A program made the position numbers and the translations under genes. From NCBI GenBank assembly GCA_016937315.1, contig JAFGWD010000259.1, forward strand, positions 1 to 7,602: 7,602 nt of DNA, read 5' to 3'. How positions within the stretch are numbered: the stretch's first letter is position 1; every line of letters starts with the position of its first letter. Positions 1-7,029 of this stretch are shown piece after piece. The notes under the pieces are model-generated. The model saw nothing but the letters and a program-made list of their open reading frames with translations. It was not told the origin of the DNA and did no database searches. This DNA is from Rhodospirillaceae bacterium. Lineage in GTDB: Bacteria; Pseudomonadota; Alphaproteobacteria; Rhodospirillales; Rhodospirillaceae.

Positions 1-130
1 CGCCAAGGAACACCCTGGTTCGTCGCCACCGCTCACCGATGTCCCAGCATCGCCTTCGCGGCGGCTCCTGCCATTGTATCCCTTGGCAACCAACGCAATT
101 CGGCGGGATTTATGAGTCTACGTCCTAGAG
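1..130 (+). mobile_element. Decayed 3' end of an IS5-family insertion sequence (partial)
   Basis: The first 130 bases resemble the tail of an IS5-family element. In frame 1 the translation contains VATAHRCPSIAFAAAPAIVSL, which recalls the usual C-terminus of such transposases (ATRYDRCP followed by an alanine-rich hydrophobic stretch and an early stop). Here the expected YD is changed and no stop follows at the usual place, so the reading frame is degraded. Bases 111-128, ending in ATGAGTCTACGTCCTAG, look like the terminal inverted repeat of this family followed by a CTAG-like target. This recognition is from memory of the family. The rest of the element lies outside the window, so neither its other end nor a target duplication can be seen. 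It could instead be unrelated non-coding DNA. Confidence 0.4.
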
Positions 131-240
131 AACAATGCTGCAAACTTGCATACCACGAGAATAAGGCAACCGCAGATTATTCCATGCAAGTCTCGGCTCT
201 AAAACCAAAAGAAATGGCACATAAAACCTCTTGTACGAGA

Positions 241-270
241 TTGCTTGCCTCCCCACCTCCCACTTATCAT
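241..270 (+). promoter_or_regulatory. Possible sigma-70 promoter for the acyl-CoA synthetase gene
   Basis: TTGCTT at 241-246 and TATCAT at 265-270 are separated by 18 bases. The -10 matches the consensus at five of six positions, while the -35 keeps only the TTG. Transcription would start near 277, leaving a leader of about 160 bases before the start codon. This is a pattern match only, and other weak combinations exist in this A+T-rich stretch. Confidence 0.3.
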
Positions 271-420
271 TCCTTTATACCTTGTTGCTTCCGATGCCAT
301 TTTCGAGAGCGGCAATCTGGTTGAACCTGTCAAATCTAAGATCTTCACATACGGACCATCATTCACCCCATCCAGGGGCAGCCCTTTTCCTCGTCGCACG
401 GCCATCACGGCCCCCCAAAA

Positions 421-427
421 AAAGAGG
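421..427 (+). promoter_or_regulatory. Ribosome binding site that fixes the synthetase start
   Basis: AAAGAGG ends seven bases before the ATG at 435. The same frame stays open upstream to a possible ATG at 231, which would add 68 residues unlike the family. The site and the immediate onset of the CoA-binding domain both favour 435. Confidence 0.65.
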
Positions 428-434
428 CACGACA

Positions 435-2543
435 ATGAACCTCACCGACAACATTTCCGCACTCTTTTCGCCAAAGACCGTCGCCATCATTGGGGCATCG
501 ACGCACCCTGGAAAAGTCGGACACGCTGTCGTCGCCAACATGCTTGACGCGGGATTCACAGGCACCCTGTTTCCGGTCAACCCCACGACCGATGCGATTC
601 TGGGACTCCCCACGGTCAAAACCATCGATGACCTTCCCGAGGACATTGACCTTGCTGTCGTTGTCCTCCCTGTGGCAGCGGTCATTCCAGCCATGGAAGC
701 CTTGGCCCGGCGTAAGATTCGCGCCGCCATCGTGATCACTGCGGGATTCAAAGAAGTCGGCGAGGAGGGGGCTTCCCTGGAACGCCGTCTCATCGAAATT
801 TGCACCACCCACCACATAGCCATGGTCGGCCCCAACTGCCTGGGACTGATTGGTCCCCGAGATCACATCAACGCGTCCTTCGCATCGGGGTTTCCTCAGG
901 ACGGCTCCATTGCCTTTTTCTCCCAGTCCGGCGCACTGTGCACGGCCATTCTGGACTGGGCCTTGGAGGAAAACATCGGCTTTTCCAGGTTCATTTCCCT
1001 GGGCAACAAAGCGGTGATCAACGAAGCCGACATGCTTGAATATCTGCGGACAGATCCGGCTACATCGGTCATCCTCGGGTACATCGAAAACGTCGAAAAT
1101 GGCCCGGACTTTATCGAAAAAGCAGCCCGCGTCACACGGGAAAAACCCGTTATCATCATCAAGTCCGGCACCACAGCCGCCGGAGCCAGAGCCGCCTCAT
1201 CCCACACCGGCGCTATCGCCGGATCGGATACGGCCTATACCGCCGCTTTCCACAAAACCGGCATCATCCGCGCCAACGACATGGCCTCTTTGTTCGACCT
1301 CGCACAGGCCTTTTCCACCCAACCCCTGCCCAAGGGGCCAGGCTTATGCATCGTCACCAATTCCGGTGGCCCTGGTGCCATGGCCGCCGATGCCACAGAA
1401 AAATCTGCGCTTCGGGTTGCCGAACTCAGCGAGGACACCACGGCCCGCCTCAAAGCCTTTCTGCCGCCTTATGCCTCACTCACCAACCCGATTGATATCA
1501 TTGGCGACGCCCCGGCTGAACGCTATCGCAAGACCCTGGAAATCGTGGTTACAGACCCTCAGGTTCACACCGTTTTGGTCCTGCTGTCCCCCACCTCTTC
1601 GGCAGAGATCGTCGAAACCGCACACGCCATCATCGACGTCGCCAAGACCTCCGATAAACCTTTCTTTGTGAATTTCATGGGTGGCTTACGGATCAAAGCC
1701 GGAGAAGACGTTCTGCGCGGTGCGGGCATCCCCTGTTCGATTTACCCCGAACCTTTAATTGCCTGCATCGAGACCATGCACGCCTATCACCTGTGGCGGA
1801 ACCAGCCGGTCCAGGATTACCCCACCGTCCCGCATGATCCTGCCATCGCCCGCCGCGTTATCGACAATGCACGCGCCAACGGCGCCACCGAAGTCGTGGA
1901 GTTCCAGGCTCAGGAAATCCTGCGTGCGTATCATCTGCCCACGCCCCGGACCATTCTCGCCCATACCGCAGAAGAGGCCGCCGCAGCCGCCGAAACCATC
2001 GGCTTTCCTGTGGTTCTTAAAATCGCCTCACCGCAAATCTCCCACAAATCCGATGTCGGCGGAGTCAAGGTCAATCTGGACAACGCAAGCGCCGTCAAAG
2101 CCGCCTTTTCTGAAGTGACCGCACAGGCCCAGCGCCTCCGCCCTGATGCCCACATTGCGGGCTGTCTTATCCAAGAAATGGCTCCCAAGGGTTGCAAGGA
2201 AGTCATCATCGGTTTTAAGCGCGATGACCGATTGGGGCCATTGGTGATGTTCGGTCTAGGCGGCATTTATGTGGAAATTTTGAAAGACATCGCCTTCCGT
2301 CTCGCTCCCCTGGGGCGCGACGATGCCAAATCCATCATCCAGGAAATTAAGACCTATTCCCTTTTGACCGGCGCACGCGGCGAGGCCCCCGTCAACCTTC
2401 AAGCCCTCGAAGACATTCTGATCACCATGTCGGCTCTGGCGTTAGACTTCCCGGAAATTATCGAGGCCGAGTTCAACCCGGTCCTGGTCAATGCAGAAAA
2501 AGCCATGGTGGCAGACGTCCGCATCACCCTTGCCGCCCCATGA
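435..2543 (+). CDS. NDP-forming acyl-CoA synthetase (acetate--CoA ligase, ADP-forming family), fused alpha-beta subunits
   Basis: This 702-residue protein belongs to the NDP-forming acyl-CoA synthetases, which interconvert an acyl-CoA, ADP and phosphate with a free acid, CoA and ATP through a phosphohistidine intermediate. The N-terminal CoA-binding Rossmann domain shows AIIGAS at about residues 17-22, and the succinyl-CoA-ligase-like part carries GPNCLG (132-137) and SQSGA (163-167). The likely phosphorylated histidine is H257 in SSHTGA. The C-terminal part, from about residue 480, is an ATP-grasp domain with VVLKIAS around K529, the conserved HKSDVGGVK starting at H537, and EFNPVLV near the end. 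There is no GNAT domain as in Pat-type lysine acetyltransferases, and about 700 residues is normal for the fused form. The ATG at 435 is chosen because AAAGAGG (421-427) lies just upstream. The acid substrate cannot be read from the sequence. The gene is convergent with the transporter operon. Confidence 0.92.
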   Translation: MNLTDNISALFSPKTVAIIGASTHPGKVGHAVVANMLDAGFTGTLFPVNPTTDAILGLPTVKTIDDLPEDIDLAVVVLPVAAVIPAMEALARRKIRAAIVITAGFKEVGEEGASLERRLIEICTTHHIAMVGPNCLGLIGPRDHINASFASGFPQDGSIAFFSQSGALCTAILDWALEENIGFSRFISLGNKAVINEADMLEYLRTDPATSVILGYIENVENGPDFIEKAARVTREKPVIIIKSGTTAAGARAASSHTGAIAGSDTAYTAAFHKTGIIRANDMASLFDLAQAFSTQPLPKGPGLCIVTNSGGPGAMAADATEKSALRVAELSEDTTARLKAFLPPYASLTNPIDIIGDAPAERYRKTLEIVVTDPQVHTVLVLLSPTSSAEIVETAHAIIDVAKTSDKPFFVNFMGGLRIKAGEDVLRGAGIPCSIYPEPLIACIETMHAYHLWRNQPVQDYPTVPHDPAIARRVIDNARANGATEVVEFQAQEILRAYHLPTPRTILAHTAEEAAAAAETIGFPVVLKIASPQISHKSDVGGVKVNLDNASAVKAAFSEVTAQAQRLRPDAHIAGCLIQEMAPKGCKEVIIGFKRDDRLGPLVMFGLGGIYVEILKDIAFRLAPLGRDDAKSIIQEIKTYSLLTGARGEAPVNLQALEDILITMSALALDFPEIIEAEFNPVLVNAEKAMVADVRITLAAP

Positions 2544-2558
2544 CTTGGGCCGATTCAA

Positions 2559-2593
2559 CCTCTGGCGTCGGAGCTACCGCGCCGCGCCAGAGG
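2559..2593. terminator. Possible bidirectional terminator hairpin between convergent genes
   Basis: CCTCTGGCG (2559-2567) and CGCCAGAGG (2585-2593) form a perfect 9-bp inverted repeat with a 17-base loop. It sits 15 bases after the synthetase stop and overlaps the last codons and stop of the DUF1850 gene on the other strand. No clear U-tract follows on either strand, so it may act as a weak or factor-assisted terminator or as a 3'-end stabiliser. Its position between convergent stop codons is the main argument. Confidence 0.4.
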
Positions 2594-2999
2594 CTCCGCC
2601 CTGGCAGCCGCCCTTGCGCGACAATGTCAAAACCACCGGCATATCCCGAGGTGCATCCGGTGGCAGAAAAGCCCGCAAAGGACGGCATTTTTCCTTTGGC
2701 AAACACAAACGCATCGGCTTGGCATACCCACTATCAGGCAACGTTAAACGCACCTGAGGCTTGACCTTTGGGACATAAATGAACCACCCGTCTTTCAACA
2801 CCGCATCGTCCGGAGGCTCCATTCCCGCGCCGGTTCCCTTGATACGCGCCTCCACCAACGACAGCGTTTTGGTGTGAACCGCCCAAGTCTCGCGCCACTC
2901 CACGCGTTCGATGGAGTGCTCCCAAGACAAGGTGAAGCGTGGGGCATACATGGCAACGGAAAAGTGCCCCGCCGCCACACACAACAAAGCTGGGGTCAT
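2574..2999 (-). CDS. DUF1850 domain-containing protein, TRAP-transporter companion
   Basis: This 141-residue protein matches the DUF1850 family, a small conserved protein of unknown function commonly found next to fused TAXI-type TRAP permeases. Visible hallmarks are FTLSWEHSIERVEW (22-35), EARIKGTGAGMEPP (50-63), then a DGW at 70-72, and a later RLCL/CRPL pair with two cysteines. The N-terminus is mildly hydrophobic (ALLCVAA) but short for a standard signal peptide, so its location is unclear. The start at 2999 is chosen because its ATG overlaps the permease TGA as ATGA, with GGGGAGG close upstream, which points to translational coupling. An upstream ATG at 3038 would add 13 residues inside the permease frame and is less likely. 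The very C-terminus is rich in Gly/Ala/Arg and less typical of the family. Confidence 0.85.
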   Translation of the reverse strand: MTPALLCVAAGHFSVAMYAPRFTLSWEHSIERVEWRETWAVHTKTLSLVEARIKGTGAGMEPPDDAVLKDGWFIYVPKVKPQVRLTLPDSGYAKPMRLCLPKEKCRPLRAFLPPDAPRDMPVVLTLSRKGGCQGGASGAAR

Positions 3000-5095
3000 C
3001 GGCCTCCCCTGGCTGTGGTCCGCCGCACGCGGAGCCACATGTGGATAAAGAAACCGATCGCTACCGCCCCCCCGATTTCATCGGTCACCGGCAAGGCCGC
3101 CACCATCAGAAAAGCCCCCGCAGTCGCCCAGACCCGCTCCCACAAAGCAAGCCTCAGGACAAAGAAACCAACACTTCCAATGCCCCACAGGCCAATCGCG
3201 AGAACCGCCTTGGACACCACAAACAAAACCGCCGGAACATACCCAATCGCAGAGGCCAAAGGACCACCATCCTGTAGCATCAGAGCCGGAGCATAAACCG
3301 CCATATACGGCACAACGAATCCCGCAATCGCAATCCGCAAACACTGCACGCCAATGGACAGACCCGAAGCCCGGGCAATCGGTGCTGCGGCAAAAGCCGC
3401 CAAAGCCACCGGCGGCGTCAAATCCGCCATAATACCGAAGTAAAATACGAACATGTGACTGACGATCAACGGCACACCCAACCCCAAAAGGGCCGGACCG
3501 ACCAACGAACTGGTGATGATGTAATTCGGGATGGTCGGCACCCCCATCCCCAGAACCAAACATGTGATCATGGTCAGGACAAGACTTAAGAACAGGCTGT
3601 GCTCCCCAACCTCAACAATTGTCCGCGCAAAGTTGGTCGCCGCACCGGTCAGGGTCATAATCCCGACAATGACGCCAACCAGAGCACACGCAACCCCCAC
3701 GCCAACCGCATTACGCGCCCCCTCGACCAAGGCTTCCACGACGATGTGGAGTGTCTTGTTGCCGCCGTTTTTCAGAAACAGCAGCACCACGACGAGGACC
3801 GACAACACCAAGAAAACAACATCGACCCCGTACTCAAAGAACAAACCGCCCGCAGCCCCCAAAACCACCCAAAAGACCATCCGCAGCGCGGTATGACTCA
3901 AACGCCCCGCAATCGGCAGCCCCATGATAAGGGCGGCGGTAACCGCAAGGCTAATGGTTCCGGAAAACAGCGGCGTGTAGCCTCGGAATAACAGGTACAC
4001 CAACAAGCCCAGCGGCATCAAAAGAAACCAGCCTTTTTTCAGAGCCCGCTTCCAGTCAGGAAGTTCATCGTCTTCCAAACCACGCAACCCCAAACGGGTG
4101 GCTTCCAAATGCACAATCCAGAACACCGCGCTGAAATACAAAATAGCTGGCACGACGGCAGCTTGGACGATATCGGTATAAGCAACCCCCAGAGTCTCCG
4201 CCATGATAAAAGCCACTGCCCCCATCACCGGAGGCATGATCTGCCCCCCCATGCTGGCCGTGGCCTCCACCGCTCCGGCAAAGGCCGGGGTAAAACCGAT
4301 CTTTTTCATAATCGGGATAGTCACCTGTCCCGTGGTCACCACATTGGCGACACCAGAACCATTCACCGTACCCATCAAGGCCGAGGACACCACGGCAACC
4401 TTCGCCGGCCCACCACGGGTATGCCCGACCAATCCAATCGCCAGATCGGAAAACAGCTTGATGATCCCGGCACGTTCCAGAAAACTGCCGAAAACGATAA
4501 ACAGAAAGATATACGTAGCCGACACATAGGTCGGCGTACCGTAAATCCCCTCCATGCCCATGGCCAACTGGTCGACCACCTGATCCAGACCAAAACCACG
4601 ATGTCCAAGCGGCGACGGCAGATACTCACCAAACAACCCGTACAGCACAAAGCACAAACAAATCGCGGGTAGCGCCCAGCCCAGAACCCGGCGTGCGGCC
4701 TCGAACACCAAAAGAATCGCCACACCCCCAACCACAATGTCTGTGGTCGTGGGATCTCCGGCACGCAGGATTAAGTCCCCTTCAAAGACCCACTGATACA
4801 CCCCGGTCATGAAGGCCACGGACGCACAGAGCCAATCCAACCCTTTCAACGCGACAGGACGTCCCTTTCGGGTTGCCGCCGTACCAAAAACCATCACCAG
4901 CAGAAACCCGACATGCACGGCACGCAGAATCACCGAGGACAACGGCGCATAAGCCGCCGTATAGATCTGCCAGGAAGCGAAGATCAAGGCGATAGCAAAC
5001 AAGACTTTACCAACGAACGTCTTGATATCTGGTGGAGGATTGTGCGGGGCAACGTCGTCATGAAGGATGGATTCAGAGGCGATGTCGGCGGCCAT
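2996..5095 (-). CDS. TRAP transporter permease, fused DctQ/DctM type (TAXI-associated)
   Basis: This 699-residue integral membrane protein is a fused TRAP permease that works with a TAXI-type binding protein and uses an ion gradient for solute uptake. After a soluble N-terminus of about 25 residues there are many hydrophobic segments. Key DctM-like signatures are the stretch MGTVNGSGVANV starting at M241, EATASMGGQIMPPVMG with the Q at 285, and GMGVPT at 516-521 followed by NYIITSSLVGPALLG. The C-terminal section after about residue 590 resembles the extra region (DUF3394-like) of long fused permeases. The start at 5095 is chosen because AAGAGG lies five to six bases upstream. An ATG at 5149 would add 18 residues, but it falls in the loop of an intergenic hairpin. 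The gene follows the binding-protein gene by 82 bases and overlaps DUF1850 by four. The substrate is not identifiable. Confidence 0.93.
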   Translation of the reverse strand: MAADIASESILHDDVAPHNPPPDIKTFVGKVLFAIALIFASWQIYTAAYAPLSSVILRAVHVGFLLVMVFGTAATRKGRPVALKGLDWLCASVAFMTGVYQWVFEGDLILRAGDPTTTDIVVGGVAILLVFEAARRVLGWALPAICLCFVLYGLFGEYLPSPLGHRGFGLDQVVDQLAMGMEGIYGTPTYVSATYIFLFIVFGSFLERAGIIKLFSDLAIGLVGHTRGGPAKVAVVSSALMGTVNGSGVANVVTTGQVTIPIMKKIGFTPAFAGAVEATASMGGQIMPPVMGAVAFIMAETLGVAYTDIVQAAVVPAILYFSAVFWIVHLEATRLGLRGLEDDELPDWKRALKKGWFLLMPLGLLVYLLFRGYTPLFSGTISLAVTAALIMGLPIAGRLSHTALRMVFWVVLGAAGGLFFEYGVDVVFLVLSVLVVVLLFLKNGGNKTLHIVVEALVEGARNAVGVGVACALVGVIVGIMTLTGAATNFARTIVEVGEHSLFLSLVLTMITCLVLGMGVPTIPNYIITSSLVGPALLGLGVPLIVSHMFVFYFGIMADLTPPVALAAFAAAPIARASGLSIGVQCLRIAIAGFVVPYMAVYAPALMLQDGGPLASAIGYVPAVLFVVSKAVLAIGLWGIGSVGFFVLRLALWERVWATAGAFLMVAALPVTDEIGGAVAIGFFIHMWLRVRRTTARGGR

Positions 5096-5133
5096 GGATA
5101 CCCTCTTCAACGGCGGGATAACGAAGACAAGGC

Positions 5134-5161
5134 GCGATCGGCCAGGCATCCGGCCGACCGC
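5134..5161 (-). promoter_or_regulatory. Intergenic mRNA hairpin between binding-protein and permease genes
   Basis: On the minus-strand transcript GCGGUCGGCC pairs with GGCCGAUCGC, giving ten pairs with one G-U and an eight-base loop. It begins 16 bases after the binding-protein stop. No U-tract follows, so it is not a standard intrinsic terminator. Stems at this place often protect the upstream message from 3' decay, which would let the cell make more binding protein than permease. That role is inferred. Confidence 0.5.
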
Positions 5162-5177
5162 TTAGGTGACCGCCGGA

Positions 5178-6155
5178 CTACTTCACGAGACCAACTTCCT
5201 TATAGTACTTTTCGGCCCCCGGATGCAGGGGTAACGGCATACCCCGCAAGGCTTTTGCCGGATCAATGGCTTTTGCCGCCGAATGTGCGGCAACCAAGGA
5301 ATCCAAGTGCGTATACATCGCCTTGGTCATTTTATAGACAACCTCGGCAGGCACTTTGCTGTGCGTAACCAGATAATTGCCAATGGTCATGGTCTGCACA
5401 TCGGCATCCTGTCCGTGATACGTTCCGGCAGGAATAATGCCGTTTTGATAGACCGGCTGGTTAATCTTAGCGATTTGCTCCGGCGTAATCGGCACAATCA
5501 CCACCGCCGTACTGGCCGCAAGCTCGCGGATCGTCGCAACCCCCAAGCCAGAGGACAACAATGTCGCATCCAACTGGTTATTCTGGATTAACTGCGCGGA
5601 TTCCGCATAGGGCAGATACTCAGTCTTGGAAAAATCAGAATATTTCAGGCCGTTAGCGGTCAAGAGTGCACGCGCATTCAATTCTGTGCCCGATTTCGGC
5701 GCCCCAACGGAAACCCGCTTCCCTTTCAAATCGGCCAAAGTCTTAATGCCGGAATCCGCACGCGCCACGAAATGCACATAATTGGAATAAATCGCCGCCA
5801 AACCACGCAGCCTATCCAACTTCTTTGGAAAACCCGCTTCGGCATTGCCTTTCCAGGCATCGGACAGTGCATCCCCTAAGGTAAAGGCCAACTCGGCGCG
5901 GCCTTTTTGCAGCAAATTCAAGTTCTCCGCAGAGGCCTTGGTTGCCTGCACACTGGTACGAACCTGGGGCATCGCATCAATGTAAAGTTTGGTCAGAGCC
6001 ACCCCCAGTGGGTAGTACACGCCACTGGTTCCTCCCGTCACCACGTTGATGAACTGCTCCGCAGAGGCCGAGCTTGGTGCCAGAGACAGGCCCGCCACGC
6101 CAGCGAGACCGAAAGCCAGGGTACGCAACGCACTCAGTCGAAGGCTCCTTGCCAT
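5178..6155 (-). CDS. TAXI family TRAP transporter solute-binding subunit
   Basis: This 325-residue protein is a periplasmic solute receptor of the TAXI class, which hands its ligand to a fused TRAP permease. It starts with a classic signal peptide: basic residues (R3, R6, R11), a hydrophobic core and the site SASA before E33, so cleavage after A32 is likely. The mature protein opens with the family motif VVTGGTSGVYYPLG (about 38-51). A second hallmark, GAPKSGTE, lies at 151-158, followed by YLPYAESAQLIQNNQLDA. The length is typical of the class. The start is supported by GGGAGG about ten bases upstream of the ATG. It is the first gene of the operon, with permease and DUF1850 downstream. TAXI proteins are known or suspected to bind glutamate or other carboxylates, but the ligand here is open. 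Confidence 0.94.
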   Translation of the reverse strand: MARSLRLSALRTLAFGLAGVAGLSLAPSSASAEQFINVVTGGTSGVYYPLGVALTKLYIDAMPQVRTSVQATKASAENLNLLQKGRAELAFTLGDALSDAWKGNAEAGFPKKLDRLRGLAAIYSNYVHFVARADSGIKTLADLKGKRVSVGAPKSGTELNARALLTANGLKYSDFSKTEYLPYAESAQLIQNNQLDATLLSSGLGVATIRELAASTAVVIVPITPEQIAKINQPVYQNGIIPAGTYHGQDADVQTMTIGNYLVTHSKVPAEVVYKMTKAMYTHLDSLVAAHSAAKAIDPAKALRGMPLPLHPGAEKYYKEVGLVK

Positions 6156-6192
6156 CTTACGTGTCCTCCCATTGGGTTGAAACGGCAGACCT

Positions 6193-6210
6193 AAACATAG
6201 GGAGTGCCTA
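6193..6210 (-). promoter_or_regulatory. Possible sigma-54 (-24/-12) promoter of the TRAP operon
   Basis: The minus strand reads TAGGCACTCCCTATGTTT. It has the GGCAC of a -24 element, and ten bases after its GG comes GT where the -12 consensus has GC. Transcription would start near 6184, about 28 bases before the binding-protein ATG. The missing C at -12 is a real weakness. No good sigma-70 pair was seen in the same interval. Confidence 0.3.
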
Positions 6211-6261
6211 AAGGATGACGATAGCGCAAGATGAATTTTTTGCTATTCCCTCAAAACACTT

Positions 6262-6277
6262 ATGGAACATCTTCCAT
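6262..6277. promoter_or_regulatory. Palindromic operator-like site upstream of the TRAP operon
   Basis: ATGGAA and TTCCAT flank a four-base centre, giving a perfect 6-bp inverted repeat with operator-like spacing. It lies about 85 bases upstream of the start predicted from the sigma-54-like element, a usual distance for an enhancer-binding activator, and downstream of the bioY terminator. No specific regulator can be named. Confidence 0.35.
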
Positions 6278-6305
6278 CAACGACCCTACAAATTAAAGGA
6301 AAAAC

Positions 6306-6335
6306 AAAACCCTGCTGCGTACACAGCAGGGTTTT
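6306..6335 (-). terminator. Rho-independent terminator downstream of bioY
   Basis: AAAACCCTGCTG (6306-6317) and CAGCAGGGTTTT (6324-6335) form a perfect 12-bp stem with a six-base loop. On the minus strand the stem is followed by TTTTGTTTTTCC, a good U-tract, about 70 bases after the bioY stop. The A/T ends of the stem also give a short T-run on the plus strand, but no plus-strand gene needs it. It separates bioY from the transporter operon. Confidence 0.9.
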
Positions 6336-6403
6336 ACAACCAAATAAACGGCACGAGAGAGTCGCAATAAATGAATGAAAATCACCTGAGGCTGCTTTTT
6401 TTC

Positions 6404-6988
6404 CTATGCCTTACGATATCGCGCATCCCCCAATTTAAGACAAATCACCCCAACGGCCGACTTAATCCCCGCACCAAGCAAGAACGGGAGCACTCCCTTC
6501 AAAAGAGCCTTTTCCGCCCCAATCATTGAACCGAGCCATAAACCACCCAGACCAAGGCAAATCGCGTTCCCAACCAGCATGACGGCAAAGAGACGCACAA
6601 CGGAATGGCCCGCCCACCCTCGCTCCAGCAACCATCCCACAGTCATCGCAGCGAACGGAAACGCAAACAAATACCCCGCTGTCGGCCCCATGAATTTTTG
6701 AACACCGGCAGTCGCACCGGAAAACACTGGCACGCCCATAGCCCCGATGATCAACCACAAGACAACGGTCACCCCTCCCAATCGCCAACCGTAAAAGGCT
6801 CCGACCAGTGTGACCGCAAGAGTCTGTAATGTGATGGGAACCGGAACCATGGGTATGGAAATATGAGATGCTCCGGACAGAATCAGCACACCGACGGCAA
6901 CAAAAACCACCTGGAGCACCCGCGACTGGCTACGCAACCAAACCGGACCAACACCTGATTTGAAATGATGACCTGCAAAATAGCTCAT
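6404..6988 (-). CDS. bioY: BioY family biotin transporter, substrate-binding (S) component
   Basis: This 194-residue membrane protein is a BioY, the biotin-binding S component of an ECF-type vitamin importer in the cytoplasmic membrane. The characteristic core is visible: ISIPMVPVPITLQTLAV, then LVGAFYGWRLGG, LIIGAMGVPVFSG, KFMGPTAGYLFAFPFAA, and a final glycine-rich hydrophobic pair including GNAICLGLGGLW. About six membrane segments and just under 200 residues are usual. The start at 6988 is chosen because AGGAG lies five bases upstream. The frame stays open to 7108, but that extension is not hydrophobic and lacks family likeness. No EcfA or EcfT genes (bioM, bioN) are adjacent, so it either works alone or shares an energising module encoded elsewhere. 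Its own terminator follows. Confidence 0.93.
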   Translation of the reverse strand: MSYFAGHHFKSGVGPVWLRSQSRVLQVVFVAVGVLILSGASHISIPMVPVPITLQTLAVTLVGAFYGWRLGGVTVVLWLIIGAMGVPVFSGATAGVQKFMGPTAGYLFAFPFAAMTVGWLLERGWAGHSVVRLFAVMLVGNAICLGLGGLWLGSMIGAEKALLKGVLPFLLGAGIKSAVGVICLKLGDARYRKA

Positions 6989-7029
6989 AAAAGCTCCTGA
7001 TCCGCGTGTTTCGTCAGAAAAGTGGCAAC

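Larger units (their letters stand above)
131..434. other. Non-coding stretch upstream of the acyl-CoA synthetase
   Basis: No convincing gene is seen here. The short open frames on both strands have no ribosome binding site and no recognisable protein motif. The stretch is richer in A+T than the genes to its right, as expected for a promoter region. It holds one possible sigma-70 promoter and, at its end, the ribosome binding site of the synthetase. An in-frame upward extension of the synthetase frame to 231 exists, but its translation is not like the family. Confidence 0.6.

Noticed and set aside
2..87. 7-bp inverted repeat GCCAAGG / CCTTGGC at 2-8 and 81-87
   Set aside because: It is short, widely spaced and inside a degraded coding-like stretch, so chance is the simpler explanation.
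231..434. N-terminal extension of the synthetase by 68 residues from an ATG at 231
   Set aside because: The extension has no family similarity and no ribosome binding site, while AAAGAGG directly precedes the ATG at 435 where the CoA-binding domain begins.
359..866. Minus-strand open frames opposite the synthetase gene
   Set aside because: They overlap a confident gene, have low-complexity composition and show no domain. They follow from the G+C-rich codon pattern of the real gene.
4109..4672. 187-codon plus-strand frame opposite the permease gene
   Set aside because: The translation is rich in His, Arg and Gln with no domain, and it lies wholly within the well-supported permease gene.
5096..5149. 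Permease start at 5149 instead of 5095
   Set aside because: That ATG lies in the loop of a strong hairpin without a clear ribosome binding site, whereas AAGAGG precedes 5095.
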